Shown: in pieces, positions 33,751-44,961 of the stretch | How positions within the stretch are numbered: the first letter of the stretch is position 1 | Layout of the letters: every line of letters starts with the position of its first letter | Source of the DNA: Azolla caroliniana | Lineage: Eukaryota > Polypodiophyta | Direction: 5' to 3' | Assembly: GCA_043228905.1 (NCBI GenBank) | Contig: JBHGNT010000015.1 | Span: 13,516,001-13,580,000 of the forward strand | DNA length: 64,000 nt | The notes under the pieces: generated by a model | Databases searched by the model: none | What the model saw: the letters and a program-made list of their open reading frames with translations, nothing else | What the model was told of the DNA's origin: nothing | Made by a program: the position numbers and the translations under genes

Positions 33751-35104
33751 CTAACCCAAAATCCCGGATCTGGTCTCGTACCGTTGCAAGGGTCCGGCCC
33801 CTCCGGCTTTTCTCGCACACATGTCTTCTACCAGAACTTCGTAGTTCTGGCACACGGCTTCCACAAAGCCAGTCTTTTCTTCAACTGGATATCTCAACCC
33901 GGTGACCTTCCGGACCCTTCTTTCCGCACGGTCCGCTTCGTCCCTTCTCAACCGCATGCCGGCGAGGCCTTCTAGCACCACCGGCAAGAACCCAGAATCT
34001 TTGTTCTTCCGGCCTTCGTCACTCCTGACCCGGATTCCTGCCGACGCCGAGTAGTGGATGGTCTCCGAGTGGCGCGGCGCCGCTTCTTCCATCAGTCTCT
34101 TCATTCCTTCTCGTCTGATATTTAGCTCCAGGGCTCTTCGGGTCTCGCTAGCATGCACCCTCCCATTCCATAGGTACACCACATTAGCCCTTATTGCTTC
34201 AGCGAAGTCCACGCAATCCTTCCGGACGTGACCGACTGTGTCACACCACAAGCAACGATACCCACCCGGAGGGCTTCGGTCGCGAGGCTGCTCACTGCCG
34301 TCCCTCCTCGCTTGTGCAATCTGGAGGTCTCATACCATCTGCGTTAGTTCTTCCAGAACCGCTCCGCCGGACGGGCGCTTGACCATGTTGGACGAGCCTG
34401 TCTCAAGCCAATCTTGGGTTCCCTCCTTGCGCGCCCGTAGGGGTTCCTTGAGGTTTCTTGCCGCAACTGCTCCTGCCCCCAACGAGCCCTTGTCGACCGA
34501 CTCACGCCGTTTATTCAAACGGACGCAGACCCCTTTTACCACGGTCCAGTCAGCTGTCAGCCCATCGTCCATCTCCAGCAAGAGACCCACTTGCTCCCGA
34601 TCCCGCATGTCCACAAGTTTGACGAATAAAAGGACACGGCTCGTATCCAATATGGTCCAGTCTAGTGCCGAAAGACGTGTAAAGCGTTCCTCGAACTCCC
34701 GGAGGAGCGCCGACGCATTCCTTCCCTTTCCTAGGGTCTCTACCCAATCCATAAAGTCCCGCTTCGATAACCGAAGCGTGTCATCAAGCCCGTACAGCTC
34801 GAGGAGCCGCGTTTCGAATTCCCCTCCAGTTCCGGCATCGAGCCCACACCTCGAGCACCTCTGCATGGATGCCTGGTGTCGGTACTCGGGGAAAACCAGC
34901 CATACGCCTCTCCTCTGGGATGTCCCTTGTTACCATTTCGGACAGGTAGGCCGCCAAATAACTCCTGGCGCCCTTCCCATCAAACCGGCCTATTGTGCCG
35001 ACAATTGCTTCAATGGCCCTGTCGAGGGCGCCTGTGCTGTTGCGAGGACTTACTATCCGATCGACTGCTGCCGCCATGGCTTCAATGAGCTTTAATCCCG
35101 TCAA
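33751..35104 (-). pseudogene. Gag of gag-only unit 1
   Basis: The N-terminal part (35104-34784) reads ALDRAIEAIVGTIGRFDGK and IHAEVLEV. A frameshift near 34860 leads to the core: DDTLRLSKRDFMDWVETLGK, LLREFEERFTRL, DTSRVLLFVKLVD. A stop near 34330 precedes the zinc knuckle CLWCDTVGHVRKDC (about 34250-34205) and a charged tail ending ETRSGILG. This is a retroviral-type capsid plus nucleic-acid-binding layout. The product would package RNA, but pol must come from another element. The frameshift and stop make this unit inactive. Confidence 0.75.
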
Positions 35105-35423
35105 TTTCGATTTCTCTACCGCCTTGTTTCACGTCGGCTTCACAAATTTAATGTCGTGTTGTTACGCTGATGCGTATGAAATAAGGCGGGACCGCGGGGC
35201 CTTGAACCGAGGAGTGTGAGAGAGAAGAGAGAGAGATATTTGCAGGAACACAGAGACACAGAAACAAAAGAATCAATTCCAATAACAGTATAGATTATAG
35301 AGATTGCAATGTTACAACCAGCCAGCTGGTGATAGACTCAACATAGATGAACACACGCGCTGAAATTCGTGGTGGAGCCTCTACGGGAAGCACGCGGGCT
35401 TACACGTAGCAAAGGCAACCAAC

Positions 35424-36739
35424 CTAACCCAAAATCTTGGATCGGGTCTCGTACCGTTGCGAGGGTCCGGCACCTCCGGCTTTTCCTGCATACATGTCTT
35501 CTACCAGAACTTTGTAGTTCTGGCACATGGTTTCCACAAAACCGGTCTTTTCTTCAACCGGATGTCTCCACTCGGTGACCTCACGGACCCGTCTTTCCAG
35601 ACAATCCGCCTCTTCCCTTCTCAACCGCACGCCGGCGAGGCATTCTAGCATCATTGGCCACAATCTGGAGTCTTTGTTCTTCCGTCCTTCGTCACTCCCT
35701 ACATGGATTCCTACCGACGCCGAGTAGTGGATGGTCTCAGCGTGGCGCGCCGCCACTTCTTCCATCAGTGTCTTCATTCCTCCCCGTTTGATATTCACCT
35801 CCAGGGCTCTCTGGGTCTCGTTAGTGTGCACCCTGCCGTTCCATAGGTACACCACATTAGCCCTTATTACTTTTGCGAGGTCCATGCAGTCCTTCCGGAC
35901 GTGACCGATCGTGTAACACCACAAGCACCGATGCCCACTGGGAGGCCTTCGATCGCAAGGCTGCTCACTGCCATCCCTCCTCGCTTCTGCAATTTGGAGG
36001 TCTCGTACCATCTGCGTCAATTCTTCCAGAGCCGCTCCGCCGGACGGACGCTCCGCTCCCTCCTTGCGCGCTGGCGGGGTCCCTTGAGGTTTCTTGCCGC
36101 AACCGCTCCTGCACCCGACGAGCCCTTGTCAACCCACTCACGATGTTTGTCGAAACGACCGTGGACGCCTTTTGCCACGGCCTAGTCGGTTGTTTGCCCA
36201 TCATCCATCTCCAACAGGAGACCCACTTGCTCCCGATCCCCCAAATCCAAAGGTTTGACGAATAAAAGGACACGGCTCGTGTCCAGTACGTTCCTGTCCA
36301 ATGCCGAAAGACAAATGAAGCATTTCTTGAACTCCCGGAGGAGCGCCGACGCATTCCTCCCCTTTCCTAGGGTCTCTACCCAATCCATAAAGTCCCGCTT
36401 CGATAACTGAAGCGTGTCATCAACCCCGTACCACTCGAGGAGCCGCACTTCGAATTCCACCCAGGTCCGGCATCAAGCCTGCACCTCGAGCACCTCTGTG
36501 TGGATGCCCGGTGTCGCTACCCGGGGAAACCCAGCTAGACGCCTCTCCTCTGGGATGTCCCTCAACACCATTACGGCCAGGTAGGCCACCAAATAACTCC
36601 TAGCGTCCTTCCCATCGAACCGGCCTATTGTGCCGACAATTGGTTCAATGGCCCTGTCGAGGGCGCCCGTGCCCTCTCGAGCATTTACTATCCGATCGAC
36701 TGTTGGTGCCATGGCTTCGGCGAGCTCTAATATCCTCAT
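35424..36739 (-). pseudogene. Gag of gag-only unit 2
   Basis: Same layout as unit 1: N-terminal ALDRAIEPIVGTIGRFDGK at about 36660, a stop near 36473, then the core VDDTLQLSKRDFMDWVETLGK. The frame changes around 36190. The zinc knuckle CLWCYTIGHVRKDC lies at about 35925-35885. A part of unit 1 containing the ~60-bp stretch just upstream of the knuckle (KRPSGGAVLEEL region) is shortened here. It is inactive. Confidence 0.75.
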
Positions 36740-36979
36740 TTTCGATTCCTCTGCCTCCTTGTTTCACGTTGGGTTCACCAATTTAATGGCGTGTTGTTAC
36801 GGTCGTGCGCATGAAATAAGTCGGGACCGTGGGGGCCCTAAACCGAGGAGTGTGAGAGAGAAGAGGGAGAGAGATTCGCAGGAACATAGAGAGACAGAAA
36901 TGAAAGAATCAATTCCAATAATAGTATAGATTACAGAGCTTGCAATGTTACAACCAGCCAGTTGGTGACCGACTTAACA

Positions 36980-37688
36980 CACATGAACACATGCGTTGAA
37001 ATACGTAGTGGAGCCTCTACGGGAAGCAGGCGGGCTTACACGTAGCAGAGCCGACCAACCTAACCCAAAATCCCGGATCGGGTTTCATACCGTTGTGAGG
37101 GTCCGGCCCCTCCGGCTTTTCCCACACGCTTGTCTTCTACCAGAACTTTGTAGTTCTGGCACACGGCTTCCACAAAGCCGTTCTTTTCTTCGACTGGATG
37201 TCTCCACCCGGTGACATCCCAGATTTGTCTTTCCGCACGGTCCGCTTCGTCCCTTCTCAACCGCACGCCGGCGAGGCCCTTTAGCACCACCGACCATAAC
37301 CCGGAGTCTGGATTTCTGCCCCGCGTGGTCTCCACATGGCGCGGCACCGCTTCTTCCATCTGTCTCTTTATTCCTCCTCGTTTGATATTCATCTCCATGG
37401 CTCTCCGGGTCTCGCTAGCGTGCACTCTCCTATTCCATAGGTACACAAGAATAGCCCTTTTGCTTTTGCGAAGTCGACACAGTCCTTCCGGACGTGACCG
37501 ACTGCGTCACACCACAAGCATCGATGTCGACCCGTAGGCCTTCGGTCGCAAGGCTGCTCATTGTCGTCCCTCCTGGCTTGTGCAATTTGGAGGTCTCGTA
37601 CCATCTGCGTCAGTTCTTCCAGGGCCGCTCCGCCGGACGGGCCCTTGACGATGCCGGATGAGCCTATCTCAAGCCAATCCCGGGTTCC
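36980..37688 (-). pseudogene. Gag of unit 3, C-terminal segment
   Basis: It reads GPSGGAALEELTQMVRDLQ, the knuckle CLWCDAVGHVRKDC (about 37530-37485) and the tail to ETRSGILG at 37060, with a frameshift after the knuckle. The segment is cut at 37688 by Copia-A and resumes at 43124 on the other side. Confidence 0.78.
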
Positions 37689-37967
37689 TGTCGAATACAT
37701 GTGTATAATGGACGTATTCACACCATCCCGTTTTGGCCATTTATGTAATTAGCATAAAGGGTAGTTGCCCTAAGTCGGTCACTATATATAGTGACCTTGT
37801 AACCTCTTTGTGAGGTTGGTTGTTGTATTGTTGCTTTATGAAATAAAGACTCTTGTGTGCCTCTCTCTCTCTCTCTCTGTGCAACGACATAGAAACTGTC
37901 ATACACAGGGAATAAACAGGAATCGAGTGCTTCTTGATCTTCCGCACAGACGACATTGCTCGCAACA
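37689..37967 (+). repeat. 5' LTR of Copia-A
   Basis: TG...CA ends, with a TATA box tatatatag at about 37783-37793 and an AATAAA at about 37849 consistent with the R region. A (CT)n tract follows the AATAAA. Confidence 0.95.
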
Positions 37968-37969
37968 TC

Positions 37970-37981
37970 TGGTATCAGAGC
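37970..37981 (+). other. Copia-A primer-binding site
   Basis: TGGTATCAGAGC lies two bases after the 5' LTR. It is the standard plant Copia site complementary to the 3' end of initiator-Met tRNA. Confidence 0.92.
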
Positions 37982-38629
37982 CTGCACAGTAGTCGGTCCT
38001 TCAATCCGCTGTCGGCCGTCGTCTCTGCATTCGGTTTCCTGCGTCATTCGAAGAAAGAGAGAAGAAGAAGAAAAACCAGGTTTGCATCTCATTGCGTTAG
38101 ATCATCTTGCTTGGAGTAAGCCATCAGGTCGTACTCTGTTCGTTGTGATCGTAACCGCTTGAGGTGAAATCCCCTCGTGCATCATTGACACGATCGTGCT
38201 CCATTCGGTTAAACGGCATCCAAAGAGGTAATCAAACGTCGCTCGTTGTAACCACTCGGTGCAGATCGGTCTCAAGACAACAACCCCAATTCGTGCTTCA
38301 TCCGGCTGATCGACATTCGAGAGGATCAGTTGGATCTGTCTCTCTCGTCGCTGCAGCCACCCGAAGCAGAATCGGTCCAGATAATCGGTTTCAATAATCG
38401 GTATTCGGCACATATATCCGAAGCGAACCGGGCTCACTCCGACTCGGCAACATTCGGGAAGACCAGTCGGTTCTGTCCCTCAAGCTACCGGAGTCAATTC
38501 GAGCAAGTTCCGAAGCCGAACTGACTCGGGTTCAAATCCGACTAGAACGATATCGGGTGAGCCAACCGGCTGCACTCCACCAAGGTTCGTAGTCAACTCC
38601 GAACCGAGCTTCGTCAACCGAAACCGAAT

Positions 38630-41600
38630 TTGATGGCATCAACATCCGGCTCGTCAGAAATGAGTCTACGAAAGTTCGATGGATCGAACTTCAACTTCTG
38701 GAAGGAACAAATGCAGGACTATCTCATAGTCAAGGGACAAATCGATCCCATCGAAAATGAAGAACCTCCAGAAGGATACAAACCAATGGAGTGGCAGAAG
38801 CTGGACAGAATCGTCCGCGCCACGATTCGGATGCACCTATCGGAATCGGTATACTTTACGGTGCAATCGTGTACGACAGCATTCGAACTGTGGAAAACAC
38901 TGTCGGACACTTACGAAAAGAAGGTCGCCGCAACGAAGATGTTTCTGATCCGGCGCCTCTACAACTTGCGGATGAAAGAATCCGATTCGGTCCAAGCACA
39001 CCTCAATGAGTACGAAAGCATAAGCTCCCAAATCTCGTCACAGGGGACGGCAATCGAGGATGAACTCAGAGCAATGATACTCATGAGCAACCTTCCCTCA
39101 TCATGGGAAACTTTCGTCACAACCGTGTGCAACGCGTCAACCACGGCTGTTAAATACTCCGAAGTCACGAGCGCAATCCTGACCGAAGCAGCTCGGAGAA
39201 AGTCTTTTGCCAAAGACTCAACAGACGACGCTTACGTAGTACAAGGTTCGACAGACCGATCGAACATACGAGGAAGAGATTCCTCACGACCGCCGAACAA
39301 TCAGCGAAGACGGAGCCAGTCACGGGATAACCGAATCTGCAACTATTGCAAGAAACCCGGACACATCAAAGCCGACTGCCGCGCACTCAAGAACAAGAAC
39401 AACAAGAAGAGTGGCCGGCATGAGGAGATCAATTACGTCAGCTTCTCGGCTGATGTACTACCGGACGACCCGAATATACTGTCAATCGAAAATCCAGTCG
39501 GATCCGAAGTTCTGCTCACGACTGAAGAATCGAGCACATGGCTCTTGGATTCGGGCGCGTCATTTCATGTGACTCCTCATCGGTCCCAATTTCGGCAATA
39601 TACGATCCATCACTCCGACTCAGTTCGGGTCGGCAACTCACAACACTGTGACATCATCGGAATCGGCACAGTAGAGCTCAACCTTGCAGGTGGCTCTACA
39701 CTTGTACTCCACAATGTCCGACATGTACCCGAGCTCTCAAGGCCATTGATCTCAGTCGGACAACTAGATGAAGACGGCATTCGTGCCGGTTTTTCTTCGG
39801 GAGGGTGGACACTCCACAGGGGGAACCTCCTGCTTGCTAGAGGACCTAAGATACACTCCCTGTATCCGTTACATGTTACGCTCAGAGAGGGTAACCTGTT
39901 TTTGGTGGACATTCCTGTGTCATCACTATGGCACCGAAGATTAGGACACCTCAGCAAGGCCGGCATCACGCACCTATCTAGAGCCGGGTACATCCCCAAA
40001 CTCTCCTTCTCCGACCATCAATTTTGCGAGCATTGCCAGTATGGCAAACAAGCAGCCGGATCACACCCGACATCAGCACCAAGAGAAACGAGACCTCTCG
40101 ATTTAGTCCATTCGGACGTCTGTGGCCCAATGCTGCATCAGTCTCTAGGCGGTGCCTCTTACTTCGTCACTTTCATTGACGATTCGACTCGAAAGGTGTG
40201 GGCTTATCCGATTCGCACCAAAGATCGGGTCTTCTCGATCTTCTCAGATTGGCTCGCTATGGTAGAAAATCAAACCGACCGAAAACTGAAATGCTTTCGG
40301 ACCGACAATGGGGGAGAGTTCAAATCCGAAGAATTCGTCAAATTCTGCCGACAACGCGGCATCCGACGTGAATTTACGGCACCACACAGTCCGGAGCAAA
40401 ACGGGATTGCAGAACGAATGAATCGGACAATCCAAGAACGGATAGTTTCCATGCTCCAACACTCCCGACTGTCGGATGGCTTCTGGGCAGAGGCTCTACT
40501 CACGGCAGTACACATAATCAATATGTCGCCAAGTAGACCTCTAGGACTTCAAATTCCTCAAGAACTATGGATCGGCAGCAAGCCGAATTACGACAAGCTG
40601 AGGATCTTCGGATGCGAGGCGTACGCCCTTATTCCGAAAGATGATCGCCGAAAACTTGCACCTCGGTCCAGGAAATGCATTTTCCTTGGATATGGATCAG
40701 ACGGCGAAATGGGATACCGACTCTGGGACCCCGAACGCAGACAAATCGTTCGAAGTTCGGACGTTGTGTTCAACGAGTCGGCTATGAATCCATCAGTCGA
40801 AAAACCGATCGAAGTCCGAAGGGTAACTTTTTCCGATGTGCCGACCCTTCAAGAAGGCCCCGCTCTCAACACACGGTCAGCTTCACGGGTAGCTGAACCT
40901 TACACTACCGACTCGGACAACTCTGACTCGGCACAGCCGAATGATTCGGTTTCGGACCATCCGACCTCGATACCCGATGCGACCAGTCCAATCATACCTC
41001 GACGATCCGAGAGACTGTCGCAACCTCCGGAGAGGTATTCTCCTGGAATTTTCTTCACCGACGCCGGCGAACCGACGTCTTACGAAGAAGCATCGACATC
41101 TGTCGATTCGGCCACCTGGCATCTGGCGATGGAGTCGGAAATGCACTCCATTCGGGCAAACAAGACTTGGGATCTGGTCGAATTACCTAGGAACCGACGT
41201 GCTCTTCCTTGCAAGTGGGTTTATCGACTAAAAGAGACGTCTGATTCGACCACCCCAAAGTACAAGGCCAGATTAGTTGCGAAGGGCTTCCGACAAGAAT
41301 ATGGCGTCGACTTCGACGAGATTTTTTCACCAGTGGTGAAAATGACAACCCTTCGTTTTCTGCTCGGCGTCGTGGCAGCCGACAACTTGGAGCTGATTCA
41401 GCTAGATGTCAAAACAGCCTTCCTCCATGGTGATCTCGAGGAGGAAATTTATATGGAGCAGCCAAAAGGCTTCGTGGCAACTGGCCAAGAACATCTAGTC
41501 TGCCGACTCAGGAAGAGTCTATACGGCCTCAAGCAGGCACCGCGACAATGGTACAAGAAGTTCGACGACTTCATCCAATCAATCGGCTTCTCCAAAAGCG

Positions 41601-42646
41601 ATGAGGACCATTGTCTCTTCACCAACACAGCTCAAGATGGATCACCCATCTTCCTCATCATTTACGTGGACGACATGCTAATTTCTGGACGCCACGCGGG
41701 CGAACTTGCCGATCTCATTCGGCAACTGCGGTTGAAGTTTGCCATGAAGGACCTCGGTCCGGCACGACACATCCTTGGCATGAAGATTAGTCGGCATCGC
41801 GATAAACGACATCTTTTTTTGTCTCAGACCGACTATATCGGACGTGTCTTGGAACGCTTCAACATGCAATCAGCCAAATCTGCTTCAACCCCGCTCCCTA
41901 TGAATCTTCGGCTCTCTCAGCGAGACTGCCCGACATCCGGTTCGGAGGGGGAAGATATGAAGTCGGTACCGTATGCACCGGCAGTCGGCTCCCTTATGTA
42001 CCTGATGGTCGCGACACGGCCTGATATCTCTCATGCCGTAGGAGTCGTTAGCAGATTTATGCACAATCCTGGCCGATCGCATTGGAACGCAGTCAAGCAT
42101 GTGTTCAGATATCTGGCTGGCACAAAAGATCACGGCATTCTTTTCGGTCCGAACCGAACCTCAGGCGTAGTCGGTTACACCGACTCGGACTTCGCCGGCT
42201 GTATAGACAGTCGGAAATCAACAACCGGATACTGCTTCAAATTCGGCAATGGAGCAATCTCGTGGAAGTCGAAACTTCAGGAGTGCACAGCGACCTCAAC
42301 GACCGAAGCAGAATATGTAGCTGCGGCCGACGCAGCAAAAGAAGCTTTGTGGCTCGGTCGGCTGGCGCACACGTTTCGACAAGTCGAACATGACTCGGCT
42401 CCAGTTGTCTACAGCGACAGTCAAGGTGCTGTTGCCTTGTCGAAAAATCCGGTTCACCACAACGCCTCCAAACATATCGACGTTCGATATCACTTCGTTC
42501 GGGACTGCGTCATTTCAGGGAAAATCGGTCTAGAGAAAATATCCACAACCGACAATGTCGCAGATGGAATGACCAAGTGTCTTTCGGCAGACCGTTTTCG
42601 GTCTCTTCGGCATCAGATGGGCGTAACGACAAACCAGTCCGGTTAG
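38630..42646 (+). CDS. Copia-A gag-pol polyprotein, 1338 residues
   Basis: One open frame codes for all functions. A UBN2-type gag occupies about residues 1-230. The zinc knuckle CNYCKKPGHIKADC is at 237-250. Aspartic protease DSGAS has Asp307. GAG-pre-integrase LWHRRLGHLS is at about 435. The integrase carries Asp496, Asp559 and Glu595, an exact D,D(35)E triad. Reverse transcriptase has YVDD at 1012-1015, and RNase H GYTDSDFAG has Asp1185, followed by TEAEYVAA and KHIDVRYHF. No stop or frameshift is seen and all catalytic residues are present. Gag and pol are in one frame, as in most plant Copia elements. The ATG at 38630 lies about 660 bp after the PBS. The element copies itself through RNA in cytoplasmic particles. 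Confidence 0.97.
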   Translation: MMASTSGSSEMSLRKFDGSNFNFWKEQMQDYLIVKGQIDPIENEEPPEGYKPMEWQKLDRIVRATIRMHLSESVYFTVQSCTTAFELWKTLSDTYEKKVAATKMFLIRRLYNLRMKESDSVQAHLNEYESISSQISSQGTAIEDELRAMILMSNLPSSWETFVTTVCNASTTAVKYSEVTSAILTEAARRKSFAKDSTDDAYVVQGSTDRSNIRGRDSSRPPNNQRRRSQSRDNRICNYCKKPGHIKADCRALKNKNNKKSGRHEEINYVSFSADVLPDDPNILSIENPVGSEVLLTTEESSTWLLDSGASFHVTPHRSQFRQYTIHHSDSVRVGNSQHCDIIGIGTVELNLAGGSTLVLHNVRHVPELSRPLISVGQLDEDGIRAGFSSGGWTLHRGNLLLARGPKIHSLYPLHVTLREGNLFLVDIPVSSLWHRRLGHLSKAGITHLSRAGYIPKLSFSDHQFCEHCQYGKQAAGSHPTSAPRETRPLDLVHSDVCGPMLHQSLGGASYFVTFIDDSTRKVWAYPIRTKDRVFSIFSDWLAMVENQTDRKLKCFRTDNGGEFKSEEFVKFCRQRGIRREFTAPHSPEQNGIAERMNRTIQERIVSMLQHSRLSDGFWAEALLTAVHIINMSPSRPLGLQIPQELWIGSKPNYDKLRIFGCEAYALIPKDDRRKLAPRSRKCIFLGYGSDGEMGYRLWDPERRQIVRSSDVVFNESAMNPSVEKPIEVRRVTFSDVPTLQEGPALNTRSASRVAEPYTTDSDNSDSAQPNDSVSDHPTSIPDATSPIIPRRSERLSQPPERYSPGIFFTDAGEPTSYEEASTSVDSATWHLAMESEMHSIRANKTWDLVELPRNRRALPCKWVYRLKETSDSTTPKYKARLVAKGFRQEYGVDFDEIFSPVVKMTTLRFLLGVVAADNLELIQLDVKTAFLHGDLEEEIYMEQPKGFVATGQEHLVCRLRKSLYGLKQAPRQWYKKFDDFIQSIGFSKSDEDHCLFTNTAQDGSPIFLIIYVDDMLISGRHAGELADLIRQLRLKFAMKDLGPARHILGMKISRHRDKRHLFLSQTDYIGRVLERFNMQSAKSASTPLPMNLRLSQRDCPTSGSEGEDMKSVPYAPAVGSLMYLMVATRPDISHAVGVVSRFMHNPGRSHWNAVKHVFRYLAGTKDHGILFGPNRTSGVVGYTDSDFAGCIDSRKSTTGYCFKFGNGAISWKSKLQECTATSTTEAEYVAAADAAKEALWLGRLAHTFRQVEHDSAPVVYSDSQGAVALSKNPVHHNASKHIDVRYHFVRDCVISGKIGLEKISTTDNVADGMTKCLSADRFRSLRHQMGVTTNQSG

Positions 42647-42839
42647 AGCCGGACACAGAGCAGGATGGTTCCCGACAACCGACATCAGTTCCTTAATGAT
42701 CGGCTTCAACTGTTCCGACCCGACCAGTTCGGTCTTCTGCCTTCGGACCCTGCCGACTCGAACAAAGCTGATATGTCCGAGAACCTAAGTCTATACCTGT
42801 AATCTTAGATAACCCATGTATACGCCCATTACGGGTTCC

Positions 42840-43118
42840 TGTCGAATACATGTGTATAATGGACGTATTCACACCATCCCGTTTTGGCCATTTATGTAAT
42901 TAGCATAAAGGGTAGTTGCCCTAAGTCGGTCACTATATATAGTGACCTTGTAACCTCTTTGTGAGGTTGGTTGTTGTATTGTTGCTTTATGAAATAAAGA
43001 CTCTTGTGTGCCTCTCTCTCTCTCTCTCTGTGCAACGACATAGAAACTGTCATACACAGGGAATAAACAGGAATCGAGTGCTTCTTGATCTTCCGCACAG
43101 ACGACATTGCTCGCAACA
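42840..43118 (+). repeat. 3' LTR of Copia-A
   Basis: Identical by eye to the 5' LTR. The bases directly upstream (cccattacgggttcc) are not purine-rich, so the usual polypurine tract is not evident. Confidence 0.95.
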
Positions 43119-43123
43119 GTTCC

Positions 43124-43459
43124 CTCCTTGTGCGCCGGCGGGGGTCCCTCGAGGTTTCTTGCCGCAACCGTTCCTGCCCCCGACGAGCCCTTGTTGACCC
43201 ACTCACGCCGTTTGTCGAAAAGGCTGCATACCTCTTTTACCACAACTGATCGTTTGTTCGAATAGGAGACCCACTTGCTCTCGATTCCGCACGTCCACAA
43301 CTTTGACGAATAAAAGGACACGACTCGTGTCCTGTATAGTCCTGTCCAGTGCCAAAAGACGTGGGAAGCGTTCGTCGAACTCTCGGAGGAGCGCCGACGC
43401 ATTGCTCCCCTTTCTTAGGGTCTCTACCCAATCCATAAAGTCCCGCTTCGATAACCGAA
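43124..43459 (-). pseudogene. Gag of unit 3, middle segment
   Basis: It continues unit 3 beyond Copia-A: LSKRDFMDWVETLRKGSNASALL, DTSRVLLFVKVVDVRNREQVGLL. It is cut at 43459 by Gypsy-2 within the Leu-Ser-Lys codons and resumes at 62273. Confidence 0.8.
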
Positions 43460-44673
43460 AGTTTTCCGCCGGAATAGTAACCGACGGACAAGAGCGCAAT
43501 AATATGGAATAGAATAATATTGTAACGCATGTAACGGTGTCGAGATATTACGCAAGTGCGTGTGGAAACGAGGCGGGACCGCGGGGGTCTCAAACCAAAG
43601 AGCAAGCGAGGGAGGAGAAAGAGAGAGAACCGGCTACGCAGGACCGGGGATACACAGGGACACGGCCCTTCAGCACGGAGAACGCGAACAGACACCGACA
43701 CAGACAGATGCGAATGACTAAATATGTATATTAACAAAAATGGCTAACACGACTACAACCCTCGATGGGGCACAGGTTGGTTACAATCGAACAGGCCGGC
43801 GAACAGATGCCGATGCTTGTTCACTTCGACGCACAAAGGGGTAGCAGGTCAGAGGTGCTGCCGGAAGCACTCGGGCGTTCCTCGAAACAGCGCGAGCCTC
43901 CTCGGGACCCTGCACAGAAAGCTATGGAGCTCAAGAAGGAAGGAAACAGAGAGAGAAGCGTCCAGAAACGGTCCGACAGCACTTCGTCCTCTCTGCGCGA
44001 GATGCCTGCAACAGCTCTTTCCTGCTCCTTATATAGGCCGACGAGCAGGCCGTCATGTCAGCTTTATTCCCTGTCCCTTTCGAACAGGGATCCGCTCCGT
44101 TCTTCACGCATCCGCGTAGTTACGCCGCCGACTCGTACAGTTCCTTAGCTCGCGCGCGCGACCGAAAAGACTGTTCGCGCGGTCTTTGTCTCCACTTGTG
44201 TTAGGGCCCGTTCCTGCCGATTATCCTCCTAATTCGCTTCTATGTACAACTTGGAGCGTGCGCGCGTGAAGAACCGGTTCCCACGCCTTGGTGCGCCGAT
44301 TCCGCTTATGGACGGTTTTCTTCACGACAACGGTTCACGTGGGAATTGTGAATGGCTAAAAGAACCTGCGTATATAAAAACCTCTGATAGAGGTAGCGTA
44401 TCGTAATAAAGTTCTATCTTCTCTCATATCGGTGCGTATATGTGGTTAATCTATTGTGTGTCTGTAATCCTTAAGAGCATAGGCATGAGTAACGGTATGT
44501 GTGCTAGCCCATTGTCTAAGGAGCTCGGTTGTAGCCGTTTCCCTTATACGCTGCTAGGTTACGGGAAGTATCCCACTAAGTATTAGGCACAAACGCTACC
44601 ATTTGTTGTCACAAAGTCACTTGGAGGTCTAGGTCGAAGGACTGACCATAGACCGTGTTCCTAATCGGTAACA
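43460..44673 (+). repeat. 5' LTR of Gypsy-2, interrupted by a solo LTR
   Basis: Starts agttttccgccggaatag (T to A at the first base compared with the 3' LTR) and ends cctaatcggtaaca. A gcgtatataaaa TATA box lies at about 44370. The internal region starts gttttggcac, a Gypsy-like primer site. Confidence 0.88.
43538..44329 (+). repeat. Solo LTR nested in the Gypsy-2 5' LTR
   Basis: A 792-bp block runs TGTCGAGATATTACG ... TTCTTCACGACA, flanked by ACGG on both sides (43534-43537 and 44330-44333). The Gypsy-2 3' LTR lacks it, so the empty site is known. It contains tccttatataggcc at about 44025 as a TATA box. The orientation is a guess; no related full element is in the window. Confidence 0.8.
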
Positions 44674-44961
44674 GTTTTGGCACACTTGGTGATCTGTGTC
44701 TTCTCACAGACGAACAATGATGAATGGATGTTTAGCTGCAGACGCCCTAGAGAACCAACACGACAAGACCGGCCAATCACAAGGTCCATCACACGCCAGG
44801 TAGAGGAACGCGCACGGGAAAAGCCTCGCTTCGGTGACCTCAGTACTACCTATTGGGACCAAAAAGACGATTTCTCGCTCCCCAAATAGCTCGGCGATAC
44901 GCGGGAAGCGCGCTCACCACATAAGCATTGTGGTCTTTCTCTGACTGCCGTAGCACCCAAC

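Larger units (their letters stand above)
37689..43118 (+). mobile_element. Copia-A, apparently intact and young
   Basis: Two LTRs of 279 bp (37689-37967 and 42840-43118) are identical by eye. The target duplication GTTCC is perfect (37684-37688 and 43119-43123). A PBS for initiator-Met tRNA and a single uninterrupted gag-pol ORF lie between them. This is the only element in the window that looks capable of transposition. It splits the third gag-only unit. Confidence 0.95.

Noticed and set aside
34238-35095. Plus-strand 285-codon ORF in the gag-only array
   Set aside because: It is antisense to gag with conserved core and zinc-knuckle motifs on the minus strand.
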